Shown piece by piece: positions 23,941-32,606 of a DNA stretch of 43,087 bases. Made by a program: the position numbers and the translations under genes. Below the pieces are notes generated by a model. That model saw nothing but the letters and a program-made list of their open reading frames with translations. It was not told the origin of the DNA and did no database searches. Origin of the DNA: Collinsella sp. AF25-2LB (GTDB lineage Bacteria > Actinomycetota > Coriobacteriia > Coriobacteriales > Coriobacteriaceae); NCBI RefSeq assembly GCF_003458415.1, contig NZ_QRUF01000016.1:1-43087 (forward strand), given 5' to 3'. Numbering within the stretch: position 1 is the stretch's first letter; every line of letters begins with the position of its first letter.

Positions 23941-25254
23941 ATGCAGGCACAGAAGGCGGAGGGAACCCGCGACCTTATCGGCGCCGAGATGCGCGCCTGG
24001 CAAAAGATGCAGCAGATTGCGGCCGGCGTGTTCGAGCCGTTTGGTTTTAAACCCATCGAGACGCCCGCGATCGAGCAGGTTGACGTGTTTGTCCACGGTA
24101 TCGGCCAGTCGACCGACGTCGTGCGCAAGGAAATGTTCCGCGTGTTCAGCGGTGCCAACCTGGAGCGCGTCTTTACCGAGGGCACCGACACCAAACTCAA
24201 GCCCAAGCAGCGCCTGGCACTTCGCCCCGAGGGCACGGCCGGCGTGGTGCGCGCCGTCGTCGAGAACAATCTGGTGCCCCAGGGCTCCACGCCGTTTAAG
24301 GCTTACTACGCCGAGGCCATGTTCCGCGGCGAGCGTCCCCAGAAGGGCCGCCTGCGCCAGTTCCACCAGGTGGGCATCGAGTGGCTCGGCGCTCCCGATC
24401 CGGCGGCAGACGCCGAGTGCATCATCATGCTCATGGAGTTCTACAAGCGCCTGGGCTTCGATCTTTCCAAGCTTCGTCTGCTCATCAACTCGATGGGTGA
24501 CGCCCAGTGCCGTCCGGCTTATCGCGAGCAGGTTAAGCAGTTCATCCTCGATCACGCCGACGAGATGTGCGATGAGTGCCGCGAGCGCGCCGAGCTCAAC
24601 CCGCTGCGTGCCTTCGACTGCAAGAACGACCACTGCCGCGAGATCATGGCCGAGGCTCCGCTGATGGGTGACAACCTGTGCGATGAGTGCCGCGAGCACT
24701 ACGAGCAGGTCAAGCGCTATCTGGATGCCGCCGGTATCGAGTATGTCGAGGATCCCACCTTGGTGCGCGGCCTGGACTACTACACCCGTACTGTCTTTGA
24801 GGTCGAGGCCCCTGGCGCCGGCGTCGGCTCCATCGGCGGCGGCGGCCGCTACGATGGCCTGGTCGAGCTCGAGGGTGGCAAGCCCACGGCGGGCGTCGGC
24901 TTTGCTGTCGGTTTTGAGCGCGCCCTGCTGGCCCTGCAGGCCTTTGGCAGCGATTTGGGTGCCGATGAGGCCCCGTGCGTCTATGTCGCCAACGCCGGCA
25001 AGGAGCTGCGTCAGAACGTCTTTGCCATTACGCAGGAGCTTCGCGCCGCAGGTATCGTGGCCGAGGCCGACTATCAGGGTCGTTCGCTCAAGGCCCAGTT
25101 TAAGCAAGCCGATAAGGTAGGCGCCAAGCTCATCTTGGTCCTGGGTGGCGACGAGCTTGCCGCCGGCAAGGTCAAAGTGCGCGACATGCAGAGCCATGAC
25201 GAGGTGCTCGCCGATCTGGACAACGTCGTCGAGGCGGTTCGCGAGCGCCTGTAG
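23941..25254 (+). CDS. hisS: Histidyl-tRNA synthetase
   Basis: A class II aminoacyl-tRNA synthetase of 437 aa that charges tRNA-His. Motif 1 region FKPIETPAIEQVDVF; TDTKLKPKQRLALRPEGTA; motif 2 FRGERPQKGRLRQFHQVG; histidine-specific RGLDYYTRTVFEV; motif 3 AGVGFAVGFERALLAL; and the C-terminal anticodon-binding domain (CVYVANAGKELRQN onward). A Cys-rich segment near residues 200-255 (CDECRERAEL, CDECREHYEQ) is typical of the family. ATG 23941 follows AGAAAGGTG by seven bases. In many relatives hisS and aspS adjoin; here aspS is 9 kb away. Confidence 0.98.
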   Translation: MQAQKAEGTRDLIGAEMRAWQKMQQIAAGVFEPFGFKPIETPAIEQVDVFVHGIGQSTDVVRKEMFRVFSGANLERVFTEGTDTKLKPKQRLALRPEGTAGVVRAVVENNLVPQGSTPFKAYYAEAMFRGERPQKGRLRQFHQVGIEWLGAPDPAADAECIIMLMEFYKRLGFDLSKLRLLINSMGDAQCRPAYREQVKQFILDHADEMCDECRERAELNPLRAFDCKNDHCREIMAEAPLMGDNLCDECREHYEQVKRYLDAAGIEYVEDPTLVRGLDYYTRTVFEVEAPGAGVGSIGGGGRYDGLVELEGGKPTAGVGFAVGFERALLALQAFGSDLGADEAPCVYVANAGKELRQNVFAITQELRAAGIVAEADYQGRSLKAQFKQADKVGAKLILVLGGDELAAGKVKVRDMQSHDEVLADLDNVVEAVRERL

Positions 25255-25311
25255 CGCATCTTTTTGAGCTTCGGGCCTGCTAACGTGTCCTGCTCATGGA
25301 GAGCGATTGTT

Positions 25312-25352
25312 ACGGGGGTGTTTCGCTTTTATGCGGAATGCCCCCGTTTACG
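25312..25352 (+). terminator. Probable hisS terminator
   Basis: ACGGGGG and CCCCCGT form the base of a hairpin with an inner TCGC/GCGG pairing, followed by TTTACG. It lies about 58 bp after the hisS stop. Confidence 0.5.
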
Positions 25353-25365
25353 TATGCCGCCCACC

Positions 25366-25477
25366 GAGAAATACGACCATTTAGGGCAAAAACCTTTGCA
25401 ATGCAGAAAATACTTTTGTGTGGTAAAGCGCAATCAGTGTCGAAAGTATTTCTCAAGCGCCTATAATGAATACCGCA
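25366..25477 (+). promoter_or_regulatory. ppc promoter region with repeated AAATAC motif
   Basis: TATAAT (about 25462-25467) lies 45 bp before the ppc start. Upstream are AGAAATAC, AGAAAATACTTT and, inverted, AAAGTATTTCT. The last two form a 9-bp inverted repeat (AAATACTTT/AAAGTATTT) with about 31 bp between. They could be regulator sites. The regulator is unknown. Confidence 0.4.
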
Positions 25478-25511
25478 TGTTACGTGCATAGAAGGAGGAA
25501 TGGGAGGAAAC

Positions 25512-28325
25512 GTGGCTGAGAACCTAAGCAACCAGTCTGTACCCGAAGCCGCGGCGCGCGTCGCTGCCGTGGTCAACCGCCTCGTTAACCGAATCGGCTC
25601 GAATGCCGAGTCCAGGGAGCGTCTCGCCGAGATCGAGATCCCCGAGGAGCTGCGCGACAATCTGGCGCTGTTCTTGCGCCTGGAGCGCCGTGTGCTTAGC
25701 GAGTATGATCCCGAGATCGCGGACCTGTTCGACAAGATTTTGACAGCCGAGATTGTGGTCAATGCCGGCAACCCCGGTACCTGCGCTGCCGACGAAGCCG
25801 TCGACGAGCAGGGCGTGCCCACCGCCGACGAGCCCACTGCCGTGGCATTTCGTGAGGTCGTCGATTTGATCGACAGCCTGCCGCTCGATAAGCAGCAGGT
25901 CATCGTTCGCGCCTTTACGAGCTTTTTCCATCTGGCAAACCTGTCGGAGGAGAACTACCGTGTGGCGCAGCTGCGCGAGCGCGAGGCCGGTGCGTCGACC
26001 GATACCGAGGTCGATCCTGCCAACGAGCTTACCGTTGCCTATCACCAGCTGGTGAATGAGCTGGGTGTCGAGGGTGCCAACGAGCTGCTCGACAAGCTCG
26101 AGTTCCACCCTGTCTTTACCGCACATCCCACCGAGGCCCGTCGTAAGGCCGTCGAGGGCAAGATCCGCCGTATCTCCAACCTGCTGGAGGAGCGTCCGCG
26201 TCTGGGCGGCTCCGACCTGGTGGAGAACGAGCGCCATATGCTGCAGGAGATCGACGCCCTGGTGCGTACGAGTCCCATCGCGCTCAAGAAGCCCACGCCG
26301 GTCGAGGAAGCCGATACCATCATCGACATCTTCGATAACACGCTGTTCGACGTTATCCCCGTTATCTATCGTCGTTTTGACGATTGGGTGCTGGGCGACA
26401 AGGCCGGTACTGTGCCGCCGCTGTGCCCGGCGTTCTTCCATCCCGGCAGCTGGATCGGTTCCGACCGCGACGGTAACCCCAACGTCACCGCCAAGGTGAG
26501 CCGTGAGGTCGCCGCCAAGTACTTTACGCACATGGTGCTCAAGCTCGAGGACAAGTGCCGCCACATCGGCCGCAACCTCACGCTCGAGGCTACCTACAGC
26601 AAGCCGTCGGCCGAGCTCATTAACCTGTGGAACCATCAGGTCGAGATGAGCCCTCGTTACACGGCCCGCGCCGAGCTGATCTCCGAGCACGAGCCGCATC
26701 GCGCCGTCATGCTCGTCATGGCCGACCGCCTGAACGCCACCGTCCGTCGTATCACCGACACCATGTACCACAGCGCCGACGAGTTCCTGGATGACCTGCG
26801 CGTCGTCCAGCGTTCGCTGGCCGCCTGCGGTGCCGTCCGTGCTGCCTACGGCCCGGTCCAAACCATCATCTGGCAGGTCGAGTCCTTCGGCTTCCATATG
26901 GTCGAGATGGAGTTCCGTCAGCACTCCGTGGTGCATGCCCGCGCCCTTAAGGATATCCACGAGAACGGTATCCATGGCGACCTGCAGCCCATGACGCGCG
27001 AGGTCATCGATACCTTCCGCGCTATCGGCTCCATCCAAAAGCGCTACGGCAAGAAGATGGCGCACCGCTACATCATCTCGTTTACCAAGAGCGCTCAGCA
27101 TGTGGCCGACGTCTTTGAGCTGGCGCACCTGTCCTTTGCACACGAGGAGGATGTCCCCGAGCTCGACGTGATCCCGTTGTTCGAGCAGCTCGAGGACCTC
27201 GAGGGCTGCGTCGACGTGCTCGATCAGATGCTTACGCTGCCCGTGGTGCAAAAGCGCCTTGCCCAGACCAACCGCCGCATGGAGGTCATGCTGGGCTATT
27301 CCGACTCTTCCAAGGATGCCGGTCCTACCACGGCCATGCTCGCGCTGCACTCCGCGCAGGAGCGCATCGCCAAGTGGGCAGAGAAGAACGATATCGACCT
27401 GGTGCTCATGCACGGTCGCGGCGGTGCCGTGGGCCGTGGCGGCGGCCCGGCCAACAAGGCCGTGCTGGCGCAGCCCAAGGGTTCGGTCAACTGCTTCTTT
27501 AAGCTTACCGAGCAGGGCGAAGTCATCTTTGCCCGTTACGGCAACCGCACGCTGGCTCAGCGCCATGTTGAGTCCGTTGCCGCCGCAACGCTTTTGCAGT
27601 CGGCCCCGAGTGTCGAGAAGACCAACACCGAGACCACGCAGAAGTTCTGGGATATGGCCGAGAAGCTCAACACTGCAAGCCACGAACGCTATCTGGACCT
27701 GCTGAACACCGAGGACTTTACACCGTGGTTCTCGACCGTGACGCCGCTGACCGAGGTCGGTCTGCTGCCGATCGGCTCGCGTCCCGCCAAGCGCGGTCTG
27801 GGCGCCAAGTCGCTCGATGACCTGCGTACCATCCCGTGGATCTTCAGCTGGAGCCAGGCGCGCATTAACCTGGCCGCTTGGTACGGTCTGGGCACCGCCT
27901 GCGAGCAGCTGGGCGATCTTGACCAGCTCAAGGCTGCCTACCAGGAGTGGCCGTTCTTCCGCACCTTTATCGACAACATCGAGATGTCGATTGCTAAGAC
28001 CGATCAGCGCATCGCCAAGATGTATCTGCATCTGGGCGACCGCGATGATCTGTCCAAGAAGGTCTTTACCGAGATGCAGCTCACCCGTAAGTGGGTCCTT
28101 GCCATCGTCGGTGATGAATGGCCGCTGCAGCGTCGTCGCGTGCTCGGCTGCGCCGTTCGCGTGCGTAACCCCTACGTCGACGCCCTGTCCATCGCCCAGG
28201 TCCGCGCCCTTCGCGAGGTGCGTATGAACCAGGACGAGATGGCCGAGGAGAAGAAGGCCGAGTACATGAGCCTGATTCTTTCGACTGTGACCGGCGTCTC
28301 GGCAGGACTGCAGAACACGGGGTAA
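25512..28325 (+). CDS. ppc: Phosphoenolpyruvate carboxylase
   Basis: Carboxylates PEP with bicarbonate to oxaloacetate, feeding reductive succinate formation and amino-acid synthesis. It is 937 aa. Signature blocks are VFTAHPTEARRKAV (catalytic His), SWIGSDRDGNPNVT, LGYSDSSKDAG and HGRGGAVGRGGGPANKA, and the C-terminus ends in the family-typical QNTG. I chose GTG 25512; ATG 25500 is only one base after its GGAGG. It is monocistronic, followed by a long gap with hairpins. Confidence 0.97.
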   Translation: MAENLSNQSVPEAAARVAAVVNRLVNRIGSNAESRERLAEIEIPEELRDNLALFLRLERRVLSEYDPEIADLFDKILTAEIVVNAGNPGTCAADEAVDEQGVPTADEPTAVAFREVVDLIDSLPLDKQQVIVRAFTSFFHLANLSEENYRVAQLREREAGASTDTEVDPANELTVAYHQLVNELGVEGANELLDKLEFHPVFTAHPTEARRKAVEGKIRRISNLLEERPRLGGSDLVENERHMLQEIDALVRTSPIALKKPTPVEEADTIIDIFDNTLFDVIPVIYRRFDDWVLGDKAGTVPPLCPAFFHPGSWIGSDRDGNPNVTAKVSREVAAKYFTHMVLKLEDKCRHIGRNLTLEATYSKPSAELINLWNHQVEMSPRYTARAELISEHEPHRAVMLVMADRLNATVRRITDTMYHSADEFLDDLRVVQRSLAACGAVRAAYGPVQTIIWQVESFGFHMVEMEFRQHSVVHARALKDIHENGIHGDLQPMTREVIDTFRAIGSIQKRYGKKMAHRYIISFTKSAQHVADVFELAHLSFAHEEDVPELDVIPLFEQLEDLEGCVDVLDQMLTLPVVQKRLAQTNRRMEVMLGYSDSSKDAGPTTAMLALHSAQERIAKWAEKNDIDLVLMHGRGGAVGRGGGPANKAVLAQPKGSVNCFFKLTEQGEVIFARYGNRTLAQRHVESVAAATLLQSAPSVEKTNTETTQKFWDMAEKLNTASHERYLDLLNTEDFTPWFSTVTPLTEVGLLPIGSRPAKRGLGAKSLDDLRTIPWIFSWSQARINLAAWYGLGTACEQLGDLDQLKAAYQEWPFFRTFIDNIEMSIAKTDQRIAKMYLHLGDRDDLSKKVFTEMQLTRKWVLAIVGDEWPLQRRRVLGCAVRVRNPYVDALSIAQVRALREVRMNQDEMAEEKKAEYMSLILSTVTGVSAGLQNTG

Positions 28326-28346
28326 TCGATAGCCCTGTAGTCGTCC

Positions 28347-28473
28347 GGGCCCGCCATTAGTTTACTTTTAGGCACGTCCTCGGACATGCAAGAAGCCCTC
28401 GCTGCGCACTTCGTGCGGCGAGGGCTTCTTGCGTCCTGCGGAGTGTGCCTAAAAGTAAACTAATGGCGGGCCC
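28347..28473. repeat. Variable-arm palindrome, family 2, copy A
   Basis: Perfect 29-bp arms (28347-28375 and 28445-28473) enclose a 69-nt core (28376-28444) that folds further: GCAAGAAGCCCTCG/CGAGGGCTTCTTGC, then CGCAC-TTC-GTGCG. A twin with the same core and the same arm length lies at 30875-31001. Confidence 0.95.
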
Positions 28474-28634
28474 TGCGATGTCCGGTCTTCAGTGGATTAC
28501 TGCTGGGGGAATTAATGGCGCGCTTCGCGCGTTTTGGATGGGGTCTGTCCCGGCGGCGCGTTTGGCGCTTCGCGCCGCGCGCCTTATCGATCGGGATTGA
28601 GATGCATGTGGTGCTTCTCGCCTTACGACTGTAG

Positions 28635-28668
28635 CGGCCGCGGTCCCGTTTGGGGTCGCGGCCGTTTT
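28635..28668 (+). terminator. Terminator-like hairpin between ppc and larA
   Basis: CGGCCGCG (28635-28642) pairs with CGCGGCCG (28657-28664) and TTTT follows. It is 310 nt after ppc and 124 nt before larA, so it may end a small unannotated RNA or attenuate larA. The rest of the 28326-28791 gap has two short GCGC-rich hairpins (28518-28532 and 28556-28582) and no ORF I can support. Confidence 0.55.
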
Positions 28669-28791
28669 GTTGTGGGTCAAATATGAACGTTGTGTTAATG
28701 AGTCGGTGGACGGTGGTGTTTTTCGGTGAGCGGCGTATCCTTCCAACGGTTTATCTAGTGTGTCAGTTGAAAAGGAAGAGGGCGCTCGTCA

Positions 28792-30069
28792 TTGTTTGAA
28801 TGTGAACTGCCGTTTGACCACAAGACGTTGCATCTGGAGCTCGAGGATAAGAACTTCGCGGGTGTGATGGAAGGTCATCAAAACGAGTTTAAGACCACGA
28901 AATCGCAGGAAGAGCTGGTAGGGGAGTCGCTTGCCAACCCTTATGGCTCGCCGTCGCTCGAGGAGCTTTGTGCTGGCAAGAAGGATATCGTCATCATTAG
29001 CTCCGACCATACGCGTCCCGTTCCCTCGCGTGTGACGATGCCTATTCTGCTGCATCACATCCATTCCGCTGCGCCCGAGGCTCGCGTGCGCATTTTGGTT
29101 GCTACGGGTATGCATCGTCCGTCGACGCATGAGGAACTCGTCAACAAGTACGGCGAGGAGATCGTTGCCAACGAGGAAATCGTTATGCACGTCGCGACCG
29201 ATGACAGCATGATGAAAAAGATCGGCACCCTGCCTTCTGGCGGCGAGTGCATCATCAACAAGATTGCTGCCGATTGCGATCTGCTGCTTGCCGAGGGCTT
29301 TATTGAGCCGCACTTCTTTGCCGGTTTCTCTGGTAGCCGCAAGTCCGTCCTGCCTGGCATCGCCAGCTACAAGACCATCATGTACAACCACAACGGTCAG
29401 TTTGTGAACGATTCCCATTCGCGTGCCGGCAACCTGTGCCACAACCACGTGAGCGAGGACATGTTTGCCGCTGCCGAGATGGCTCACCTTGCCTTTGTGC
29501 TCAACGTGGTGCTCAACGGCAAGCACGAGGTCATCGGCTCCTTTGCCGGCGACATCCACAAGGCGCACGAGGCTGGCTGCGAGTTCGTGAAGAGCCTTGC
29601 CGGCGTTGAGCCCGTCGAGTGCGAGATTGCCATTACCACCAACGGCGGCTACCCGCTCGACCAGAACATCTATCAGGCCGTGAAGGGCATGTGCTCTGCC
29701 GAGGCTACGCTTCCCGAGGGCGGCGTGATCATCGACGTCGCCGGCTGTGCCGACGGTCACGGTGGCGAGGGCTTCTATCACAACATCGCCGACAACGATC
29801 CGGCGGAGTTTGAGCGTGCCTGCATCGACCGTCCTAAGGACGAGACCCTGCCCGACCAGTGGACGAGCCAGATCTTTGCCCGCATCCTGGCGCATCACCC
29901 TGTGATCATGGTCACCGACCTGTGCGATCACCAGATGATCAAGGATATGCACATGACGCCGGTCAACACCCTCGATGAGGCGCTCAAGCTCGCCTTTGAG
30001 ATGAAGGGTGCCGATGCCAAGGTGGCCGTCATTCCCGATGGCCTGGGCGTTGTCGTCGCACAGCACTAG
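28792..30069 (+). CDS. larA: Nickel-pincer lactate racemase LarA
   Basis: Interconverts L- and D-lactate using a nickel-pincer nucleotide covalently bound to lysine. The protein is 425 aa. His108 (ATGMHRP), His174 (EPHFFAGFSG), Lys184 (GSRKSVLPG) and His200 (YNHNGQF) fall exactly at the residue numbers known for the Lactiplantibacillus plantarum enzyme: acid/base pair, cofactor lysine and nickel ligand. SSDHTRPVPS binds the cofactor phosphate region. The start is a TTG ten bases after AGGAAGAGG; the residue numbering supports it. larD follows after 49 bp, and the maturation genes larB and larC1 are nearby on the other strand. Confidence 0.93.
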   Translation: MFECELPFDHKTLHLELEDKNFAGVMEGHQNEFKTTKSQEELVGESLANPYGSPSLEELCAGKKDIVIISSDHTRPVPSRVTMPILLHHIHSAAPEARVRILVATGMHRPSTHEELVNKYGEEIVANEEIVMHVATDDSMMKKIGTLPSGGECIINKIAADCDLLLAEGFIEPHFFAGFSGSRKSVLPGIASYKTIMYNHNGQFVNDSHSRAGNLCHNHVSEDMFAAAEMAHLAFVLNVVLNGKHEVIGSFAGDIHKAHEAGCEFVKSLAGVEPVECEIAITTNGGYPLDQNIYQAVKGMCSAEATLPEGGVIIDVAGCADGHGGEGFYHNIADNDPAEFERACIDRPKDETLPDQWTSQIFARILAHHPVIMVTDLCDHQMIKDMHMTPVNTLDEALKLAFEMKGADAKVAVIPDGLGVVVAQH

Positions 30070-30118
30070 TACGCGGCCTAAACGAATCGTTTATAACCGA
30101 CAAGAAAGATAAGGTTTT

Positions 30119-30850
30119 ATGCTTACCAAACTCCTCTGCGAATTCGGCGCAACGGCCCTCATGATCATCTTTGGCGTGGGCGTGCACTGCGATACCGTGC
30201 TTAAGGGTACCAAGTATCAGGGCTCCGGCCATATGTTTGCCATCACCACTTGGTCTTTTGGCATCTCGGTCTGCCTGTTTGTCTTTGGTGGCGCCGTGTG
30301 CATGAACCCGGCTATGGTGCTTGCCCAGTGCATCGTCGGTCTGGTGCCGTGGAGCAGCTGCATCCCCTTCATGATTGCCGATATGCTCGGCGGCTTTGCG
30401 GGTGCCGTGATCGCATGGTTGATGTATGCCGATGAGTTCAAGGCTTCCGATGGTGTCATCGATCCCATTGCTCAGCGCAACATCTTCTCGACCAACCCCA
30501 CCACCGAGGGTACGAACTATGCCCGTAATTTCTTCTGCGAGGCTATCTGCACCTTTGTGTTCATCAGCGCCATCCTTGCTGCTGCTAACCGTGCTGGCGA
30601 GAACGTCCTGATGCTCGCTATCTGCGTCGGTCTGATCGTTTGGGCTGTTGGCATGGGCATGGGAGGTATCACTGGCTTCGCCATGAACCAGGCCCGTGAC
30701 CTTGGTCCTCGCATGGCCTATCAGGTGCTGCCGATTAAGAACAAGGCTGACAACAACTGGAAGTACGGCCTGCTTGTTCCTGGCATCGCTCCGTTTGTCG
30801 GTGCCGCTCTGGCCGCGCTGTTTGTGCATGGTTTCTTGGGCATGTTCTAG
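30119..30850 (+). CDS. larD: Aquaglyceroporin-like lactate channel (LarD-like)
   Basis: A 243-aa MIP-family channel with six membrane segments; in L. plantarum the homologous LarD moves lactic acid across the membrane. The first pore motif NPA is intact (63-65, CMNPAMVLAQ). The second, normally NPAR, reads NQAR (190-193, GFAMNQARDLGPRM), with the pore Arg193 and the RDLGPR block kept. AAACGAATCGTTT, symmetric about its centre, lies in the 49-bp gap after larA. Position downstream of larA supports the lactate role over glycerol. Confidence 0.85.
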   Translation: MLTKLLCEFGATALMIIFGVGVHCDTVLKGTKYQGSGHMFAITTWSFGISVCLFVFGGAVCMNPAMVLAQCIVGLVPWSSCIPFMIADMLGGFAGAVIAWLMYADEFKASDGVIDPIAQRNIFSTNPTTEGTNYARNFFCEAICTFVFISAILAAANRAGENVLMLAICVGLIVWAVGMGMGGITGFAMNQARDLGPRMAYQVLPIKNKADNNWKYGLLVPGIAPFVGAALAALFVHGFLGMF

Positions 30851-30874
30851 GCCAAGACAATTGATATAACGCCC

Positions 30875-31001
30875 GGGTCCGGCATAGGTTAACTTTCCGC
30901 CGCGTCCTCGGACATGCAAGAAGCTCCCGCTGCGCACTTCGTGCGGCGGGAGCTTCTTGCGTCCTGCGGAATGCGGCGGAAAGTTAACCTATGCCGGACC
31001 C
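30875..31001. repeat. Variable-arm palindrome, family 2, copy B
   Basis: Perfect 29-bp arms (30875-30903 and 30973-31001) around a 69-nt core (30904-30972). Relative to copy A, nine arm positions and two core stem positions differ and all eleven are compensated on the other arm; one base near the end of the core is not. It starts 25 bp after larD. The rest of the 30851-31157 gap holds an imperfect AACAAGC/GCTTGTT hairpin (about 31023-31074) and no gene. Confidence 0.95.
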
Positions 31002-31157
31002 TGCGGGAATCCAGTTGCCTTCGAACAAGCAGCCCAACATATATATCTGAATATAGATGGGAGGGGCTTGTTGCTGTTGGGGGCGTTGAAGTGTGAATGA
31101 CACTTTGGGATGCGTGGCGGCCTGGGTTGGGTCGATGATTTGGGATGAGCTTCTTAC

Positions 31158-31697
31158 TTAGGTGAAGAGGGGCTTTATGGCTGAGAGGTAGTCTTTGGCT
31201 ACGTCGGCTTTGTTTGCTTGGAAGTTGTGCCAGGCCCACCATTGGACCATTCCTACGAAGCTTGAGGCTATGTGGTGTAGTAAGAAGCTGCGGTCCATGG
31301 TGGCGGCGGGGCCTGCGGGGTCGACGGGGACGGTTTCGGCTGCGCGCGACATGATGGTCTTGCGGAGGCAGTCGGCGAAGACGCGTGAGCCGGCGCCGGC
31401 TACGAGGGCTCGAACGCCCTGACGGCGTTCCCAGAGGTTGTTGAGGATATGCTCGACTTGCACGAGTGGGTCGTCGAGCGGCGTACCATCGTCGTCGAGG
31501 GCGTGGGTGCAGATGTCGTTCACGAGCTCGGACAGTAGGTCGTCTTTGCTCTTAAAGAGGCCGTAGAATGTCGCGCGGCCTACGTGGGCACGAGCGATGA
31601 TGTCGCCGACGGTAATCTTGCCGTAATCCTCTTCGCGTAGCAGCTCGGAGAACGCTGCAACGATGGCAGCGCGGCTTTTTTCTTTGCGGGCATCCAT
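31158..31697 (-). CDS. TetR-family regulator in the lar locus
   Basis: A 179-aa repressor-like protein. The N-terminal helix-turn-helix is VGDIIARAHVGRATFYGLF (about residues 25-43), preceded by AAIVAAFSELLREEDYGKIT. The C-terminal ligand domain is helical, with SFVGMVQWWAWHNF. The ATG begins two bases after the larC stop, so it is the last gene of larB-larC1-tetR. L. plantarum uses LarR, a different family, to control lar, so a TetR protein is a lineage-specific alternative. Its ligand may be lactate, but that is inference. Confidence 0.88.
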   Translation of the reverse strand: MDARKEKSRAAIVAAFSELLREEDYGKITVGDIIARAHVGRATFYGLFKSKDDLLSELVNDICTHALDDDGTPLDDPLVQVEHILNNLWERRQGVRALVAGAGSRVFADCLRKTIMSRAAETVPVDPAGPAATMDRSFLLHHIASSFVGMVQWWAWHNFQANKADVAKDYLSAIKPLFT

Positions 31698-31699
31698 GG

Positions 31700-32596
31700 C
31701 TATGCATCCACGTCAACGAGTAGACAACGGAGCGTGCCAGAGCAACCCTCGTAGGGGCGCTTGCCGGCGCCGTAGCCGACGGCCTCGATGTGGTAGCGTG
31801 CCGGCAGGTGCTCGGACGTGCGCAGCGCGGTGACGATGGCGGCGCCCGTGGGCGTCACGAGCTCGCCAGCGACCGGTGCGGGCGTGAGGGCGATATTGCC
31901 CGCCTGGCACAGGTTGACGACAGCGGGGACGGGAATGGGCATAAGGCCGTGGGCGCAGCGAATGGTTCCGTGGCCTTCGGAGAGCGACTCGACCACGATG
32001 TCCTCAATACCTAGGTCATCGAGGCAGATGGCGACAGAGCAGACGTCGACGATGGAATCGACGGCGCCTACCTCGTGGAACATGACGGTCTCGGGCGTTT
32101 TGCCGTGAGCCTTTGCCTCGGCATCGGCGAGTACGGAAAAAATGGCGAGGGCACGACGCTTGGCACCATCGCTTAGCCGTGAGCCATCGATGATGGCGGT
32201 GACATCCGCCAAAGAACGGTGGTGATGGTGGTGGGCGTGATGGTGACCCTCATGGTCATGCTCGTGGCAGTGCTCGTGTTCGTGCTCGTCATGGTCATGA
32301 TGGTGGTGCTCATGCTCGTGCATGTGCTCGGCAGCTGCTTCGTTGCCGTAGAGCCAGGCCATATCGTGGTCGTGGTTCTCGAGCTCCTCTGCAAGCTGGA
32401 CGTCAAAATCACAGGCGTCGATGCCATGCTTGTTTGCACGCGTGACGGCGATCGTAAAGCCGTCGACCGGCAGTGTGGCGAGCTGTTCGCGCAGGTGCTC
32501 CTCGCTGGCGCCCAGGTCGAGCAGGGCCGCGACGGTCATGTCGCCGCTGATGCCCGAGGTGCCGTCGATGATAAGCGTGTGCTGATGGTTGGACAT
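31700..32596 (-). CDS. larC1: Nickel-insertion protein LarC, N-terminal part only (LarC1)
   Basis: LarC is a CTP-dependent cyclometallase that inserts nickel into the pincer cofactor. This 298-aa protein shows SGISGDMTVAALLDLG at the N-terminus, a dramatic His-rich nickel-binding segment (about residues 92-128, over twenty His), FHEVGAVDSIVDV, IPVPAVVNL, TPTGAAIV and VGYGAGKRPYEG. It stops where LarC1 ends in L. plantarum. The LarC2 half, which carries the CTP site, is missing and no continuation exists in another frame, because the tetR start follows within two bases. Start after AAGGAG. Confidence 0.9.
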   Translation of the reverse strand: MSNHQHTLIIDGTSGISGDMTVAALLDLGASEEHLREQLATLPVDGFTIAVTRANKHGIDACDFDVQLAEELENHDHDMAWLYGNEAAAEHMHEHEHHHHDHDEHEHEHCHEHDHEGHHHAHHHHHRSLADVTAIIDGSRLSDGAKRRALAIFSVLADAEAKAHGKTPETVMFHEVGAVDSIVDVCSVAICLDDLGIEDIVVESLSEGHGTIRCAHGLMPIPVPAVVNLCQAGNIALTPAPVAGELVTPTGAAIVTALRTSEHLPARYHIEAVGYGAGKRPYEGCSGTLRCLLVDVDA

Positions 32597-32606
32597 GGAA
32601 TGCTCC

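Noticed and set aside
28347..31001. Integron cassette with attC sites or a classic insertion sequence
   Set aside because: No integrase or transposase gene is in the window and no attC core boxes were recognised at the arm ends.
31690..31705. Programmed frameshift leading from larC1 into larC2
   Set aside because: The sequence after the stop is the tetR start. None of the LarC2 motifs appears in any frame.
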